Below, one piece after another: positions 16,246-24,515 of a stretch of 39,488 bases of DNA. The first letter of the stretch is position 1; every line of letters starts with the position of its first letter. The stretch comes from Chloroflexota bacterium (GTDB taxonomy: Bacteria > Chloroflexota > Anaerolineae > Anaerolineales > Villigracilaceae): positions 1 through 39,488 of the forward strand of contig JAJYOH010000005.1 of the NCBI GenBank assembly GCA_021796315.1, given 5' to 3'. Below the pieces are notes generated by a model. The model had not been told where the DNA came from and did not search any database. It saw only the letters and a list, made by a program, of their open reading frames with translations. The translations under genes were made by a program, and so were the position numbers.

Positions 16246-16860
16246 TTAGCGTCCTAAGCTTGGTGGAGCATCATAGTCGATGGTCATAACCCATGTGCTG
16301 ACGGTATTTAGGTAGTATGGGCCGCCGGTTGCCTTTGATGGGTGGCTGGGGTCGTTAATGATCGCGTATACAGAGTAGTATGAGCCGCCGCTGGTCAGTG
16401 GTACGTCGATAGTGCCGCTGTCTCTCACGCCAATTTGCGCAACAATATATCCGCATTGGCCAAAGGCATTCTTGCTGCCCCAGATCGAAACCGTGATGCG
16501 GCCACTGGTCTTATTTACAATTCTTAATGGTGTTGTCGGGCCGGATGCTTTTATATCCATAACTCCATTGCAAGGATCATTTGCGCTGCCGGTCTTGACT
16601 GTGGTGGTAGGCGAAGGCAGAACTGATAAGGTGGGTAAAGGAATGGGGGTAGGGGAAGGTTCAAGGGTCGGACTGGGAATCGGGGTTGGCGGAATGGGGG
16701 TTGCGGTGGGGATTGCTGCTTGTGTCATTGCGACCATGGTGTTGGCAGCGGCAACTGCCGAAGCCTGGACTTGAGCCGGGTCGATGGTTGGGGTAGCCTG
16801 CGGGCCGCAGGCGCTGAGCAGAAGTGCCAGTGTTGCGGCAACGAACAGAATACGTTTCAT
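16246..16860 (-). CDS. Lipoprotein with Pro/Thr linker, copy B
   Basis: A 204-aa lipoprotein; signal MKRILFVAATLALLLSAC. The first 85 residues are almost the same as copy A (QASAVAAANTMVAMTQAAIPTATPIPP and the P-T-P linker), whereas the C-terminal domain is only loosely alike (both have an NxFGQCGY / NAFAECGF core and a Gly-Tyr-rich end). This pattern suggests duplication followed by divergence of the outer domain, with the anchor kept by selection or gene conversion. Paired surface proteins of unknown function. Confidence 0.72.
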   Translation of the reverse strand: MKRILFVAATLALLLSACGPQATPTIDPAQVQASAVAAANTMVAMTQAAIPTATPIPPTPIPSPTLEPSPTPIPLPTLSVLPSPTTTVKTGSANDPCNGVMDIKASGPTTPLRIVNKTSGRITVSIWGSKNAFGQCGYIVAQIGVRDSGTIDVPLTSGGSYYSVYAIINDPSHPSKATGGPYYLNTVSTWVMTIDYDAPPSLGR

Positions 16861-16993
16861 TTTTCTTTCTCCATTTCTTCTTTAGTAAATTGCTGTTTGC
16901 TTTTTGTGGGCGGCGGGATTGTTTTCTTCGTAAAAATATTATAGATCGAAGGAAACAAGATCTGCGCTTGCGCAGAAAAATCCATACCCGCTC

Positions 16994-17338
16994 CTAGCTT
17001 TGCGAAACGACTTCCATGAATTGAGTGACTACGTCGCGTAACATACGTTCGGGAAGCGCGCCCACCTGGCGATGAACGATCTTGCCGCCAGAAACAAACA
17101 GCATGGTCGGAATGCCTTGAATGCCGTACTTGCTCATCCATTCCGAGTCTTCGTCTGTGTTAACCTTTGCCACGACCAACTTTCCTGCGTATTCCTTGGC
17201 CAACTTATCCAAAATTGGAGCGACCATTTTACAGGGGCCGCACCAGGGTGCCCAAAAATCAACGATCACAGGAACGTCTGATTTGAGCACTTTCTGCTCG
17301 AACTCCGAATCTTTTACGGGGACAGGTTCTTCGATCAT
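16994..17338 (-). CDS. trxA: Thioredoxin
   Basis: A 114-aa single-domain thioredoxin. The redox motif WCGPC has Cys33 and Cys36 (FWAPWCGPCK), and the cis-proline loop GIPT is at about 76-79. It has the family length and no signal peptide, so it acts in the cytoplasm as a general disulfide reductase. It is divergent from ftsY. AGGAA lies before the ATG. Confidence 0.96.
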   Translation of the reverse strand: MIEEPVPVKDSEFEQKVLKSDVPVIVDFWAPWCGPCKMVAPILDKLAKEYAGKLVVAKVNTDEDSEWMSKYGIQGIPTMLFVSGGKIVHRQVGALPERMLRDVVTQFMEVVSQS

Positions 17339-17409
17339 ATTATTTCCTCATGTACTTCAAATGTTACTTTTTCAGAAAGCGAAGGCAGTATATCACAAAA
17401 CCTGCATGA

Positions 17410-17415
17410 TATAAT
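17410..17415 (+). promoter_or_regulatory. -10 box of ftsY, 8 bases from the start codon
   Basis: TATAAT is followed by 8 bases and the ATG at 17424, leaving no room for a ribosome site on the mRNA. See the leaderless finding. Confidence 0.5.
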
Positions 17416-17423
17416 CCCGCGTC

Positions 17424-18332
17424 ATGGCCGAACTCTTTTCGCGCTGGCGCGCGGGACTTTCAAAAACAAGCAAAGGCGCTTTTGGCCGTTTGGCTGGATT
17501 GTTGGGCGCAACTGAAATTAAGCAGGAAACGTGGGATGAACTCGAAGCATTACTCGTCCAGGCAGATTTGGGAATCGACACAACTTCCGACGTGATCGCA
17601 TCTCTTCAACGCCTCGTTCGGGACGAAGGCCTGACTCGCGCCAATGAGCTTAACTCTGCCCTTCGAGCGGACCTCCGTTCGCGGCTGGCAACACCGCCCG
17701 TTATGGATTATTCATCCAGGCCGACAGTGATTCTCATGGTTGGCGTGAACGGCTCTGGAAAAACCACCACGATTGCCAAGCTCGGCAAACGCTTTGTAGA
17801 TGAAGGCAGGTCTATTTTGTTCGGCGCGGCGGATACGTTCCGCGCCGCGGCGGTGGATCAGCTTCAAGTTTGGGGTGACCGCCTCAAGGTCGAGGTGGTT
17901 GCGGGCGCTCCTGAAAGCGATCCGGGCGCGGTGGCGTTCAACGCCGTCCAATCGGGAATTGCCCGCAAGGTGGATATCATCCTGATCGATACTGTCGGAC
18001 GTTTACACACGCGATTTAATTTAATGGAAGAATTAAAAAAAGTTTATCGCGTGGTCGGCAAGGCCTTGGATGGCGCGCCTCATGCGACCTGGCTTGTGCT
18101 GGATGCAACCACCGGACAAAATGCTTTGCAACAAGCGCGCGCTTTCAAAGACGCCGTAAAAGTGAGCGGCGTGATTTTGTCGAAACTTGATTCGTCGGCG
18201 CGCGGCGGCATGGCGTTTGCCATTCAACGTGAGCTTGGCCTGCCCATTTTATTTGCGGGGTTGGGTGAGAAGCCTGAAGATTTACAACCGTTCAACCCCG
18301 ATGCTTTTGTCGATGGAATTTTAGGTTCATAA
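17424..18332 (+). CDS. ftsY: Signal recognition particle receptor FtsY
   Basis: A 302-aa NG-domain GTPase that docks SRP-ribosome complexes to the membrane translocon. It has an N helical domain (about 1-90), the P loop GVNGSGKTTT (107-116), DTFRAAAVDQL (about 137), DTVGRLHTRFNLMEEL (about 189) and the base-recognition SKLDSSARGG (about 254). It has the short form, with no long acidic A domain. It is followed after 88 bases by prfB. The ATG has no Shine-Dalgarno sequence and sits next to a -10 box. Confidence 0.96.
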   Translation: MAELFSRWRAGLSKTSKGAFGRLAGLLGATEIKQETWDELEALLVQADLGIDTTSDVIASLQRLVRDEGLTRANELNSALRADLRSRLATPPVMDYSSRPTVILMVGVNGSGKTTTIAKLGKRFVDEGRSILFGAADTFRAAAVDQLQVWGDRLKVEVVAGAPESDPGAVAFNAVQSGIARKVDIILIDTVGRLHTRFNLMEELKKVYRVVGKALDGAPHATWLVLDATTGQNALQQARAFKDAVKVSGVILSKLDSSARGGMAFAIQRELGLPILFAGLGEKPEDLQPFNPDAFVDGILGS

Positions 18333-18339
18333 TTAATCA

Positions 18340-18393
18340 CGGAGTCCGAAGTCTCCAGACTTCGGTTGCGACGACAGGGGTCGCCGCACTCCG
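18340..18393. repeat. Three-way-junction structured element between ftsY and prfB
   Basis: An outer stem CGGAGT / ACTCCG (18340-18345 / 18388-18393) encloses a 9-bp hairpin (18346-18354 / 18357-18365) and a 5-bp hairpin (18368-18372 / 18380-18384). It resembles the element at 33480-33523 near prfA. It probably belongs to a dispersed intergenic repeat family and would be transcribed in the prfB leader. Confidence 0.55.
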
Positions 18394-18420
18394 ATATCGC
18401 AATTATTTTTCGGAGGAATG

Positions 18421-19510
18421 ATGCAAGACTTGCTTGACCGTTTGACTCACGCGCAGGAATTAACCGCTCAACTTTTGGAGCGTCTTTGACTTTGCGAGAA
18501 AAGAAGCACAATTAACCGAGCTTGAAAAAGAAATCGAGAAACAGGATTTTTGGAACGATTCCACTGCCGCGCAAAAAACGATGAAAATTGTTTCGGCCTT
18601 GCGCGAAGAAGTCGAATCGTGGCGAAAATTTAATGGGCATTTGCACGACCTGATGGAACTGGCCCGGCTCGACGATGAGTCCTTGCGCGCCGATCTCGAA
18701 AAAGAAATTACCGCGCTGGAAGCGGAACTCGATAAACGTTCTTTCGCTTCCATGTTGTCGGGACGATACGACGATGACGATGCTCTGCTTGCAATTCACG
18801 CGGGCGCGGGCGGCACCGACTCGCAGGATTGGGCAGCCATGATCGAGCGCATGTATCTGCGCTGGGCTGAAGAGCGCGGATTTAAAACCGAAATCCTTGA
18901 TCGGACCGACGGCGAAGAAGCCGGTTTGAAAAGTGTCACCATCGCCGTTGATGGAAAATATGCTTACGGGTATTTGCGCTCTGAAAAAGGCGTACATCGA
19001 CTCGTTCGTCTTTCGCCGTTTGACGCGGCGCATCGCCGCCACACATCATTTGCTTTGGTGGAAGTTCTGCCGCAGGTCACGATGGACGACGCCGAGATTG
19101 AAATCAATCCCAACGATGTGAAGATGGATGTGTATCGTTCTTCCGGCGCCGGCGGACAGAATGTTCAGAAGAATGCGACTGCTGTGCGCTTGACTCACAT
19201 CCCGACCGGGATCGTGGTCACTTGCCAGAATGAGCGCTCACAATTGCAAAACCGCGAAAATGCCATGCGTGTTTTGCGGGCGCGTCTGCTCGAAATCCAG
19301 CACGCGGAGAAGGACCAGGAGAGGGCCGTTTTGCGCGGCGAATATACAAAGGCCGAGTGGGGCAGCCAGATCCGCTCTTATGTTTTGCATCCATACCAGA
19401 TGGTCAAGGATCATCGCACGGAACATGAACGAGGCAATGCTCAGGCTGTCCTCGATGGCGATCTGGATTCATTTATGGAAGCCTACTTGAGACAGTCGGC
19501 GCCAAAGTAA
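18421..19510 (+). CDS. prfB: Peptide chain release factor 2, programmed +1 frameshift
   Basis: RF2 recognises UGA and UAA stops. The gene is in two frames: 22 codons from ATG 18421 reach CTT-TGA (18484-18489), then a +1 shift reads GAC from 18488 to the stop at 19510, giving about 362 aa, the family length. The shift site has the classical design (CTTTGAC with GGAG three bases upstream). The stop-recognition tripeptide SPF is at about 198-200, and the catalytic GGQ is in [12 protein letters not shown] at about 244-246. GGAGG lies 4 nt before the chosen ATG; an ATG at 18418 is too near it. Its own level is autoregulated through the UGA at codon 23. Confidence 0.96.
18475..18490 (+). promoter_or_regulatory. 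prfB recoding site (CUU UGA C with upstream GGAG)
   Basis: GGAG at 18477-18480, a 3-base spacer, the slip codon CTT 18484-18486, TGA 18487-18489 and then C. This is the autoregulatory frameshift known in most bacterial prfB genes. Confidence 0.93.
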
Positions 19511-19523
19511 GCGAGATGCTTGA

Positions 19524-19655
19524 ATGTGGAAAAAACTTTATCGCGCGATTTTTAATCGGGAAAATTTTCTGGCCTTGCTCCTGGCTTTGATACTCATCGC
19601 GCTTGTCATCTTTACTGTTGATACTTCGCCAACCTGGATCTATCAGGGCTTTTAA
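19524..19655 (+). CDS. DltX-like 43-aa membrane microprotein
   Basis: A small gene between prfB and the MBOAT gene. It encodes a basic start (MWKKLYRAIFNREN), one membrane helix (about 14-32) and a short outside tail ending TWIYQGF at the very C terminus. DltX of the D-alanylation operon has the same size and topology and ends in FIYN(D/E)F; its terminal tyrosine motif enters the DltB tunnel and is linked to acyl transfer. Here the motif is W-I-Y-x-x-F. The stop overlaps the MBOAT start (TAATG), so translation is coupled. The assignment rests on size, topology, C-terminal motif and position; no alignment was run. Confidence 0.72.
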   Translation: MWKKLYRAIFNRENFLALLLALILIALVIFTVDTSPTWIYQGF

Positions 19656-21070
19656 TGACCATAGTTCAAATTGCAATTCTGGCTCTTGTTGCCATCGTAA
19701 TTGGACGCTTGTCAAAGGGGCGTGAGCTTGCTTTACTGGCGGTCAGCACATTTGTTGTCTTCTGGTTGCAGCCGCTACAGCCGATAGTCTCTCTTGGTTT
19801 TTGGATGCCAGTTGCCACGCTTGTAATCACGGTTCTGGCCTGGATATTGACCTCTCCTCCAGAGGTCCGTAACTGGAAACTCAACTGGCCTGCCTTTGCT
19901 GTGTTGGTAGGCGTTGCCCTGTTGATGGATTTGAATCACTATTTAAAATTAGATCAGATTTTTATTGTAGATACCCCTCGGCTTCGTTCAGTTCTCATGG
20001 TTTTTGTCGCAATTGCCGCCGCATTTTTTTTGTTGGTCCGTTTTCTCAAAGACAATCGAGTCTTGCCGATTGTTTTGTTTGTTTTTATTGTTTTGATTTT
20101 TGTATTTCTGAAGTCGCCCGATTTAATGAAAATGACGTTGGGATATTTTCCAAATATTCCGGTTGCAGATCCAAGCCAGCCTCTGACTTCATTATCATGG
20201 CTTGGTTTTTCTTATTTGGCTTTTCGCATCCTGCACACGATCCGCGACAGGCAATCCGGGCGTCTTCCGGCGGTGGCGTTGGGCGAGTATGTTAATTATG
20301 TGATTTTCTTCCCGGCTTTCACGGCGGGGCCAATTGACCGCATCGAACGGTTTGTCAAAGAATTACGAAATCCACTCCCTCTGGGAAATGAAGATTGGAT
20401 GGATGCAGGCACGCGTCTCTTCATCGGGTTGTTCAAAAAATTTGTTCTTGCGGAAATATTATCCGTGTTTTCAATAAGCGATATTATGGTCTCGCAAGTT
20501 AAAACAACTGGCTGGATGTGGGTCTTTCTTTATGCGTATGCGTTTCAAATTTATTTTGATTTTAGCGGCTATACAGACGTTGCCATTGGTCTCGGACGTT
20601 TGGTTGGCATCAGGCTGCCTGAAAATTTTATTGCCCCGTATCTCAAGCCCAACCTGACCCAGTTCTGGAACTCATGGCACATAACGCTCACGCAATGGTT
20701 CCGTTCCTATTTTTTCAACCCAGTCACGCGCGCGATCCGCTCCGCGAAAAATCCCTGGCCGGTGTGGCTGACCATTTTAGTCACGCAGGTCAGCACCATG
20801 GTTTTGATCGGTTTGTGGCATGGCATTGCCTGGGGTTTTGTCGCGTGGGGAGTGTGGCACGGCCTCGGACTTTTTATTCAAAATCGTTGGAGCGGCTTTG
20901 TCCGCGCTCGAATGCCAGCCTGGACGCAAACACAAAATGGTCAAATCGCCTTGAACACCATCGGCGTTTTTTTGACCTTCAACTTTGTCGCATTAGGTTG
21001 GCTATTTTTTACTTTGTCCACGCCCGCAATCGCTTTTCAGGCTTTGCGTAAACTCTTTGGATTAGCCTAG
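19655..21070 (+). CDS. MBOAT O-acyltransferase (DltB-like)
   Basis: A 471-aa polytopic membrane protein of the MBOAT family, which passes acyl groups across the membrane to envelope polymers (as DltB, AlgI and PatA do). The typical core is present: FPAFTAGPIDR (about 219-229), YFDFSGYTDVAIG (about 300-312), QFWNSWHITLTQWFRSYFF (about 336-354, His342), and the invariant histidine His389 in GLWHGIAWGFVAWGVWHGLGL. The first 160 residues are extra hydrophobic helices. It starts on the stop codon of the microprotein gene and is followed after 10 bases by the carrier protein gene. The likely reaction is transfer of an acyl group from the carrier protein to a cell-surface acceptor. Confidence 0.93.
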   Translation: MTIVQIAILALVAIVIGRLSKGRELALLAVSTFVVFWLQPLQPIVSLGFWMPVATLVITVLAWILTSPPEVRNWKLNWPAFAVLVGVALLMDLNHYLKLDQIFIVDTPRLRSVLMVFVAIAAAFFLLVRFLKDNRVLPIVLFVFIVLIFVFLKSPDLMKMTLGYFPNIPVADPSQPLTSLSWLGFSYLAFRILHTIRDRQSGRLPAVALGEYVNYVIFFPAFTAGPIDRIERFVKELRNPLPLGNEDWMDAGTRLFIGLFKKFVLAEILSVFSISDIMVSQVKTTGWMWVFLYAYAFQIYFDFSGYTDVAIGLGRLVGIRLPENFIAPYLKPNLTQFWNSWHITLTQWFRSYFFNPVTRAIRSAKNPWPVWLTILVTQVSTMVLIGLWHGIAWGFVAWGVWHGLGLFIQNRWSGFVRARMPAWTQTQNGQIALNTIGVFLTFNFVALGWLFFTLSTPAIAFQALRKLFGLA

Positions 21071-21080
21071 GAAATTTTTT

Positions 21081-21332
21081 ATGAACGACTCGATGCTCTT
21101 TACGCTCGAACAATATATCGCCTCGAAAATTTTGAAGCAGCCTGATCGCAAGATCAAGCCGGACGAATCCCTGATCTCTGGCGGCGTGATTGACTCTTTC
21201 AGCCTTGTTGATCTGGCGCTCTTCGTTGAAGACACGTTTGCAGTTCGCATTGACGACTCTGAATTGAACGCGCAGACTTTCGACAGTTTAAATCAACTCG
21301 CGGTTTTGATTCGATCTCGACAGGTGAAATGA
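21081..21332 (+). CDS. Acyl carrier protein (DltC-like)
   Basis: An 83-aa four-helix carrier protein. The phosphopantetheine site is Ser39 in GGVIDSFSLVDL. Helix 1 starts at about residue 7 (FTLEQYIASKIL), and the DSFSLVDL helix 2 and EDTFAVRI helix 3 are recognisable. It lies between the MBOAT acyltransferase and the acyl-AMP ligase, and overlaps the ligase by 4 nt. It is probably the loaded donor of the unit, as DltC is for D-alanine. It is not the housekeeping AcpP, since no fab genes are near. Confidence 0.9.
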   Translation: MNDSMLFTLEQYIASKILKQPDRKIKPDESLISGGVIDSFSLVDLALFVEDTFAVRIDDSELNAQTFDSLNQLAVLIRSRQVK

Positions 21333-23014
21333 CAACTTTTACCGGGCGATTGCAGTCGCTTCACGCGCGGACCCCGGAACGGGCCGCCGTTTATCTTCAG
21401 CATTCCGGCCAACCCGACCTCCTCATCTCGTATCGACAGTTAATGCGTGGCGCGACGAGTTATGCCCGCACTTATGCCCGTGATAGACTCCAGCCTGGAG
21501 AAGTTGTAATTCTCATCCTTCAACACGGCGAAGATTTGGTCTACGCCTTTTGGGGCGCGATTCTGCATGGCGCGATTCCGGCGATCATGCCGTTCCTGAC
21601 CGAGAAACTTTCGCCTGAACGTTATCGCGCCGACTTGTCCGCGCTGGTCTCGGTCACCAAGCCAGCCGCGGTTGTGACATATCCCGAATTCGAACATGAG
21701 GTACGCGATGCGTTGAAGGATGGTAATTCTGTTCGTGCAGTCATTGTCACAGACAAACTTGAATCACAATCCGAACCCGATTTTGATTCTTTATCAGGTA
21801 TGAAACGCTCGCCCGAAGATATCGTGCTTCTTCAACATTCTTCCGGCACCACCGGCTTGCAAAAGGGAGTCGCGCTTTCTCACCGAGCTGTTTTCAATCA
21901 ACTTGACGCTTATTCAAAAGCGTTGAATTTGAACGAGCGGGATGTGATCGTTTCTTGGCTTCCCCTTTATCACGATATGGGTTTGATCGCCGGTTTCCTG
22001 ATGCCGATTCTATCCGGCGTGCCGCTGGTTTTGAGCTCGCCGTTTGATTGGGTGCGCGCCCCGTATCGTTTGATGCAATCGGTGACGAAATATAAAGCGA
22101 CTATCTCATGGCTTCCGAACTTTGCTTACAACTTTTGCGCGCAAAAAATCCGTGACCGATATTTGGAAGGCGTGGATTTATCTTCGTGGCGCGCGGTCAT
22201 CAATTGCTCCGAGCCGGTGCGCTGGGAAAGCCATCAGGCGTTCTATGAGCGCTTCAAGTCTTACGGTTTGAAATTCGAGGCGCTGCAAACTTCTTACGCG
22301 ATGGCGGAAAACGTCTTCGGGGTGACTCAATCTGATCTGTCGCGTCCGCCCAAAGTCCATGAAATTGACCGTGAGGCGTTTATGATCGAGCGGCTGGCGC
22401 GTCCGCCTGCGGATGGTCATCCGGCCATGAAGATGATGTCGTCTGGCCAGCCTTTATCCAACACCCGCGTGCGCATCCTCGACAAACATGGAAAAGATGT
22501 TGGCGATGGTGTGATTGGCGAGATCGCTTTACAGAGCGATTGTATGTTGACCGGTTATTACAACCGGCCTGACGCCACACACAAAACTTTTTTGGATGGC
22601 TGGTATCTGACTGGTGATTACGGTTATATTTTTGACGGAGAAGTTTTTGTCTCCGGCCGCAAGAAGGACATGATCATTGTTGGCGGCAAGAACGTGTATC
22701 CACAGGATTTGGAATCGTTAACGTATGAAGTGCCTGGCGTTCACGCCGGACGTTCGGTGGCGTTCGGTATTTTTGACGAAGAGGCCGGGACAGAGGATGT
22801 CGTCATCATCGCCGAAGTTGATTCGGAAAACCCGGACGAGCAGGAACAAATTGCAAATGCCATCCGCCAGCACGTGACGAAGAATTCAGCCATTGCTTTG
22901 AGATACGTGAAAGTGGTCGGCCCAAAATGGATTGTGAAAACATCGAGTGGCAAGACGGCTCGTTCTGCCAATAAAGATAAATTTTTGAAAGAATTGGCTG
23001 CAAAGCAAAGTTAA
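21329..23014 (+). CDS. Fatty-acyl-AMP ligase-like adenylate-forming enzyme
   Basis: A 561-aa ANL-superfamily ligase. Motifs are QHSSGTTGLQKGV (AMP/phosphate loop), LPLYHDMGLIAGF (a hallmark of fatty-acyl-AMP ligases of the FadD32 type), YAMAEN, YLTGDYGY and the C-terminal KTSSGKTARS with the catalytic Lys. The YHDMGLI motif and the length make it closer to long-chain acyl-AMP ligases than to DltA (about 500 aa, D-alanine). It should activate an acid with ATP and load it on the neighbouring carrier protein. It overlaps the ACP by ATGA and closes the four-gene unit. The acyl substrate is unknown. Confidence 0.9.
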   Translation: MTTFTGRLQSLHARTPERAAVYLQHSGQPDLLISYRQLMRGATSYARTYARDRLQPGEVVILILQHGEDLVYAFWGAILHGAIPAIMPFLTEKLSPERYRADLSALVSVTKPAAVVTYPEFEHEVRDALKDGNSVRAVIVTDKLESQSEPDFDSLSGMKRSPEDIVLLQHSSGTTGLQKGVALSHRAVFNQLDAYSKALNLNERDVIVSWLPLYHDMGLIAGFLMPILSGVPLVLSSPFDWVRAPYRLMQSVTKYKATISWLPNFAYNFCAQKIRDRYLEGVDLSSWRAVINCSEPVRWESHQAFYERFKSYGLKFEALQTSYAMAENVFGVTQSDLSRPPKVHEIDREAFMIERLARPPADGHPAMKMMSSGQPLSNTRVRILDKHGKDVGDGVIGEIALQSDCMLTGYYNRPDATHKTFLDGWYLTGDYGYIFDGEVFVSGRKKDMIIVGGKNVYPQDLESLTYEVPGVHAGRSVAFGIFDEEAGTEDVVIIAEVDSENPDEQEQIANAIRQHVTKNSAIALRYVKVVGPKWIVKTSSGKTARSANKDKFLKELAAKQS

Positions 23015-23017
23015 ACG

Positions 23018-23043
23018 ACAATCCCCTCGCAGGAGGGGATTGT
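23018..23043. terminator. Hairpin between the acyl unit and the S1 gene
   Basis: An 11-bp stem (23018-23028 / 23033-23043) with a GCAG loop lies in the 34-base gap between convergent stops. T runs are weak, so it is only a moderate terminator. Confidence 0.6.
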
Positions 23044-23048
23044 GTCTA

Positions 23049-23813
23049 TTATGCGCCAGTAGGGAGGCGTTTCTTGAGCGTGCGGTTGAGAAGTTCTTCC
23101 TGTTCCGCGGATGCTGACTTGATACGCTTGGTCTTGCGGTCTTTGTCGTGCTTGGCGCGATCCTGGGCCATCTGCCATGCGATCTGCATACCGGTCAACT
23201 CGGGCTCGAGGGACTTTTCTTCAAGCACCACTTCTTCCATTTCAGCCTTCCTGCCTTTTTTGCCGCCGCGCTTGTTTTCGTGTACCGGTTTTTCTTCCTC
23301 AACGATCTCCGGTTGGAGAGCCTTCATGCTCAATCTGATCTGGCGTTTCTTGCGATCCACATTGAGAATGGCGGCCTCGACTTCCTGACCTTCCTTCACA
23401 ACGTCACCGGCATTTTTGACATAACCTTGCGCCAACTCGCTGATGTGGATCATACCCGGTCGTTCTGCGCCGATGTCGACGAATGCACCGTAGGTCTCGA
23501 GGCGAACGACCTTGCCTTTGACAACCATTTCGGGCTGCAAGTCTTTCCATTCGTACATCAACGGCTCGATCATTGTCAACTCAACGCGATCTTTGCGCAC
23601 TCTCCGTACCCACACATCGACAGTCTGACCTTCTTTGATAACATCTTCCACTTTGTTGACCGGATCTTTTTGAATCTGTGAAATGTGTAATACACCGGGA
23701 ATGGGTTGACCAACATCAATAAGCGCGCCCGCAAGTGTAGTTTTTACAACTTTTCCTGAAAGTTTAGTTTTTGGACCGAGTGTAGTGCTGGGGGATATTT
23801 CTGTAGTAACCAT
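23049..23813 (-). CDS. Two-S1-domain RNA-binding protein
   Basis: About 254 aa. Two S1 domains are visible: about 15-85 (GKVVKTTLAGALIDVGQPIPGVLHISQI) and about 95-170 (GKVVRLETYGAFVDIGAERPGMIHISELAQGYVK). A Lys/Glu-rich, probably disordered part follows, then a helical tail with MQIAWQMAQDRAKHDKDRK. Start chosen at ATG 23813, with AGGAG 6 nt before; an in-frame TTG at 23828 lies in the leader. It resembles short ribosomal protein S1-type proteins, likely helping mRNA binding or ribosome function. It has a strong promoter. The exact role is unproven. Confidence 0.85.
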   Translation of the reverse strand: MVTTEISPSTTLGPKTKLSGKVVKTTLAGALIDVGQPIPGVLHISQIQKDPVNKVEDVIKEGQTVDVWVRRVRKDRVELTMIEPLMYEWKDLQPEMVVKGKVVRLETYGAFVDIGAERPGMIHISELAQGYVKNAGDVVKEGQEVEAAILNVDRKKRQIRLSMKALQPEIVEEEKPVHENKRGGKKGRKAEMEEVVLEEKSLEPELTGMQIAWQMAQDRAKHDKDRKTKRIKSASAEQEELLNRTLKKRLPTGA

Positions 23814-23851
23814 ATTTTGCTCCTGCAAATAGGGGATAATGCCGACTGACG

Positions 23852-23880
23852 ATTATACACGTCAGATATGTGAGCGTCAA
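23852..23880 (-). promoter_or_regulatory. Strong sigma70-type promoter of the S1 gene
   Basis: On the minus strand TTGACG (23880-23875) is 17 bases from TATAAT (23857-23852), the best consensus promoter in the window. The rest of the gap to 24104 is AT-rich with a 10-bp inverted repeat (23946-23955 / 24022-24031), to which I give no function. Confidence 0.8.
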
Positions 23881-24091
23881 TGCGAAATCGGTCTGAATTT
23901 TTCAGACGCTATCATACCATCACATTGCGCGCGAATCGTTCAAACTTAATTTCAATTAAGATAAGAGATATTTCATTTTATTGCTGAATATAAATCAATG
24001 TTTGTGTTGAAATAAAATAAGTTGAAATTAATGTTGCGGGCCAAAATTTTTGGCGCACACTTGAAGCTTCATACTGAAACACCTCTGCGGG

Positions 24092-24097
24092 TATAAT
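24092..24097 (+). promoter_or_regulatory. -10 box 7 bases before the start at 24105
   Basis: TATAAT, then 7 bases, then ATG, with no Shine-Dalgarno sequence. It implies a leaderless mRNA for the 24105-29108 operon. Confidence 0.5.
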
Positions 24098-24104
24098 TCG
24101 TTCG

Positions 24105-24515
24105 ATGTCCCATACTCACTCCTTTAAGCAATATCTAACGTCTGCTTTGATCTTGATGGTTGTTGGCTGGGGCGGCCTTGCGCTTCTGATTTTTGTTCTC
24201 AATGCACCGCCTGTTGTCTGGGCGCGCTGGGGCTTCTTCGTTCTTTGGTGCATGGCGCTGACCGGCACTGCGCTTCCCATTTCTTATTTTCTTAATCTGC
24301 GTTTTCCATCCAATCCGCCTGCGGAATCGAATGCGATTGTCCGCCAGGCTTTGTGGGTTGGTGTGTATGGCGCGACCCTTGTTTGGTTGCAATTGGGCCA
24401 CCTTGTCACGCTCTGGGTTTGGGTGGGGTTGGCTGCCGGGCTGATCGCCATCGAGTATCTTATTCGCTTGCGGGAACGCGCCCGCTGGCGTCCGCCAGTG
24501 AGCGATGATGAGTAA
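24105..24515 (+). CDS. Small integral membrane protein, unknown function
   Basis: A 136-aa protein with four predicted membrane helices (about 12-33, 42-64, 81-100, 103-121), a basic loop after the last helix and an acidic end (SDDE). I do not recognise the family. It is the first gene of an apparent operon and overlaps selA by 11 nt, so the two are translationally linked. The helix pairs are short and rich in Trp. It does not show transporter motifs. Confidence 0.7.
   Translation: MSHTHSFKQYLTSALILMVVGWGGLALLIFVLNAPPVVWARWGFFVLWCMALTGTALPISYFLNLRFPSNPPAESNAIVRQALWVGVYGATLVWLQLGHLVTLWVWVGLAAGLIAIEYLIRLRERARWRPPVSDDE

Noticed and set aside
19524..23014. A standard dltXABCD operon for D-alanylation of teichoic acids
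   Set aside because: The ligase has fatty-acyl-AMP ligase features, gene order differs, and no DltD-like gene is present.
23946..24031. 10-bp inverted repeat TTAATTTCAA / TTGAAATTAA
   Set aside because: It is 66 bases apart in a very AT-rich gap, where such repeats arise easily by chance.
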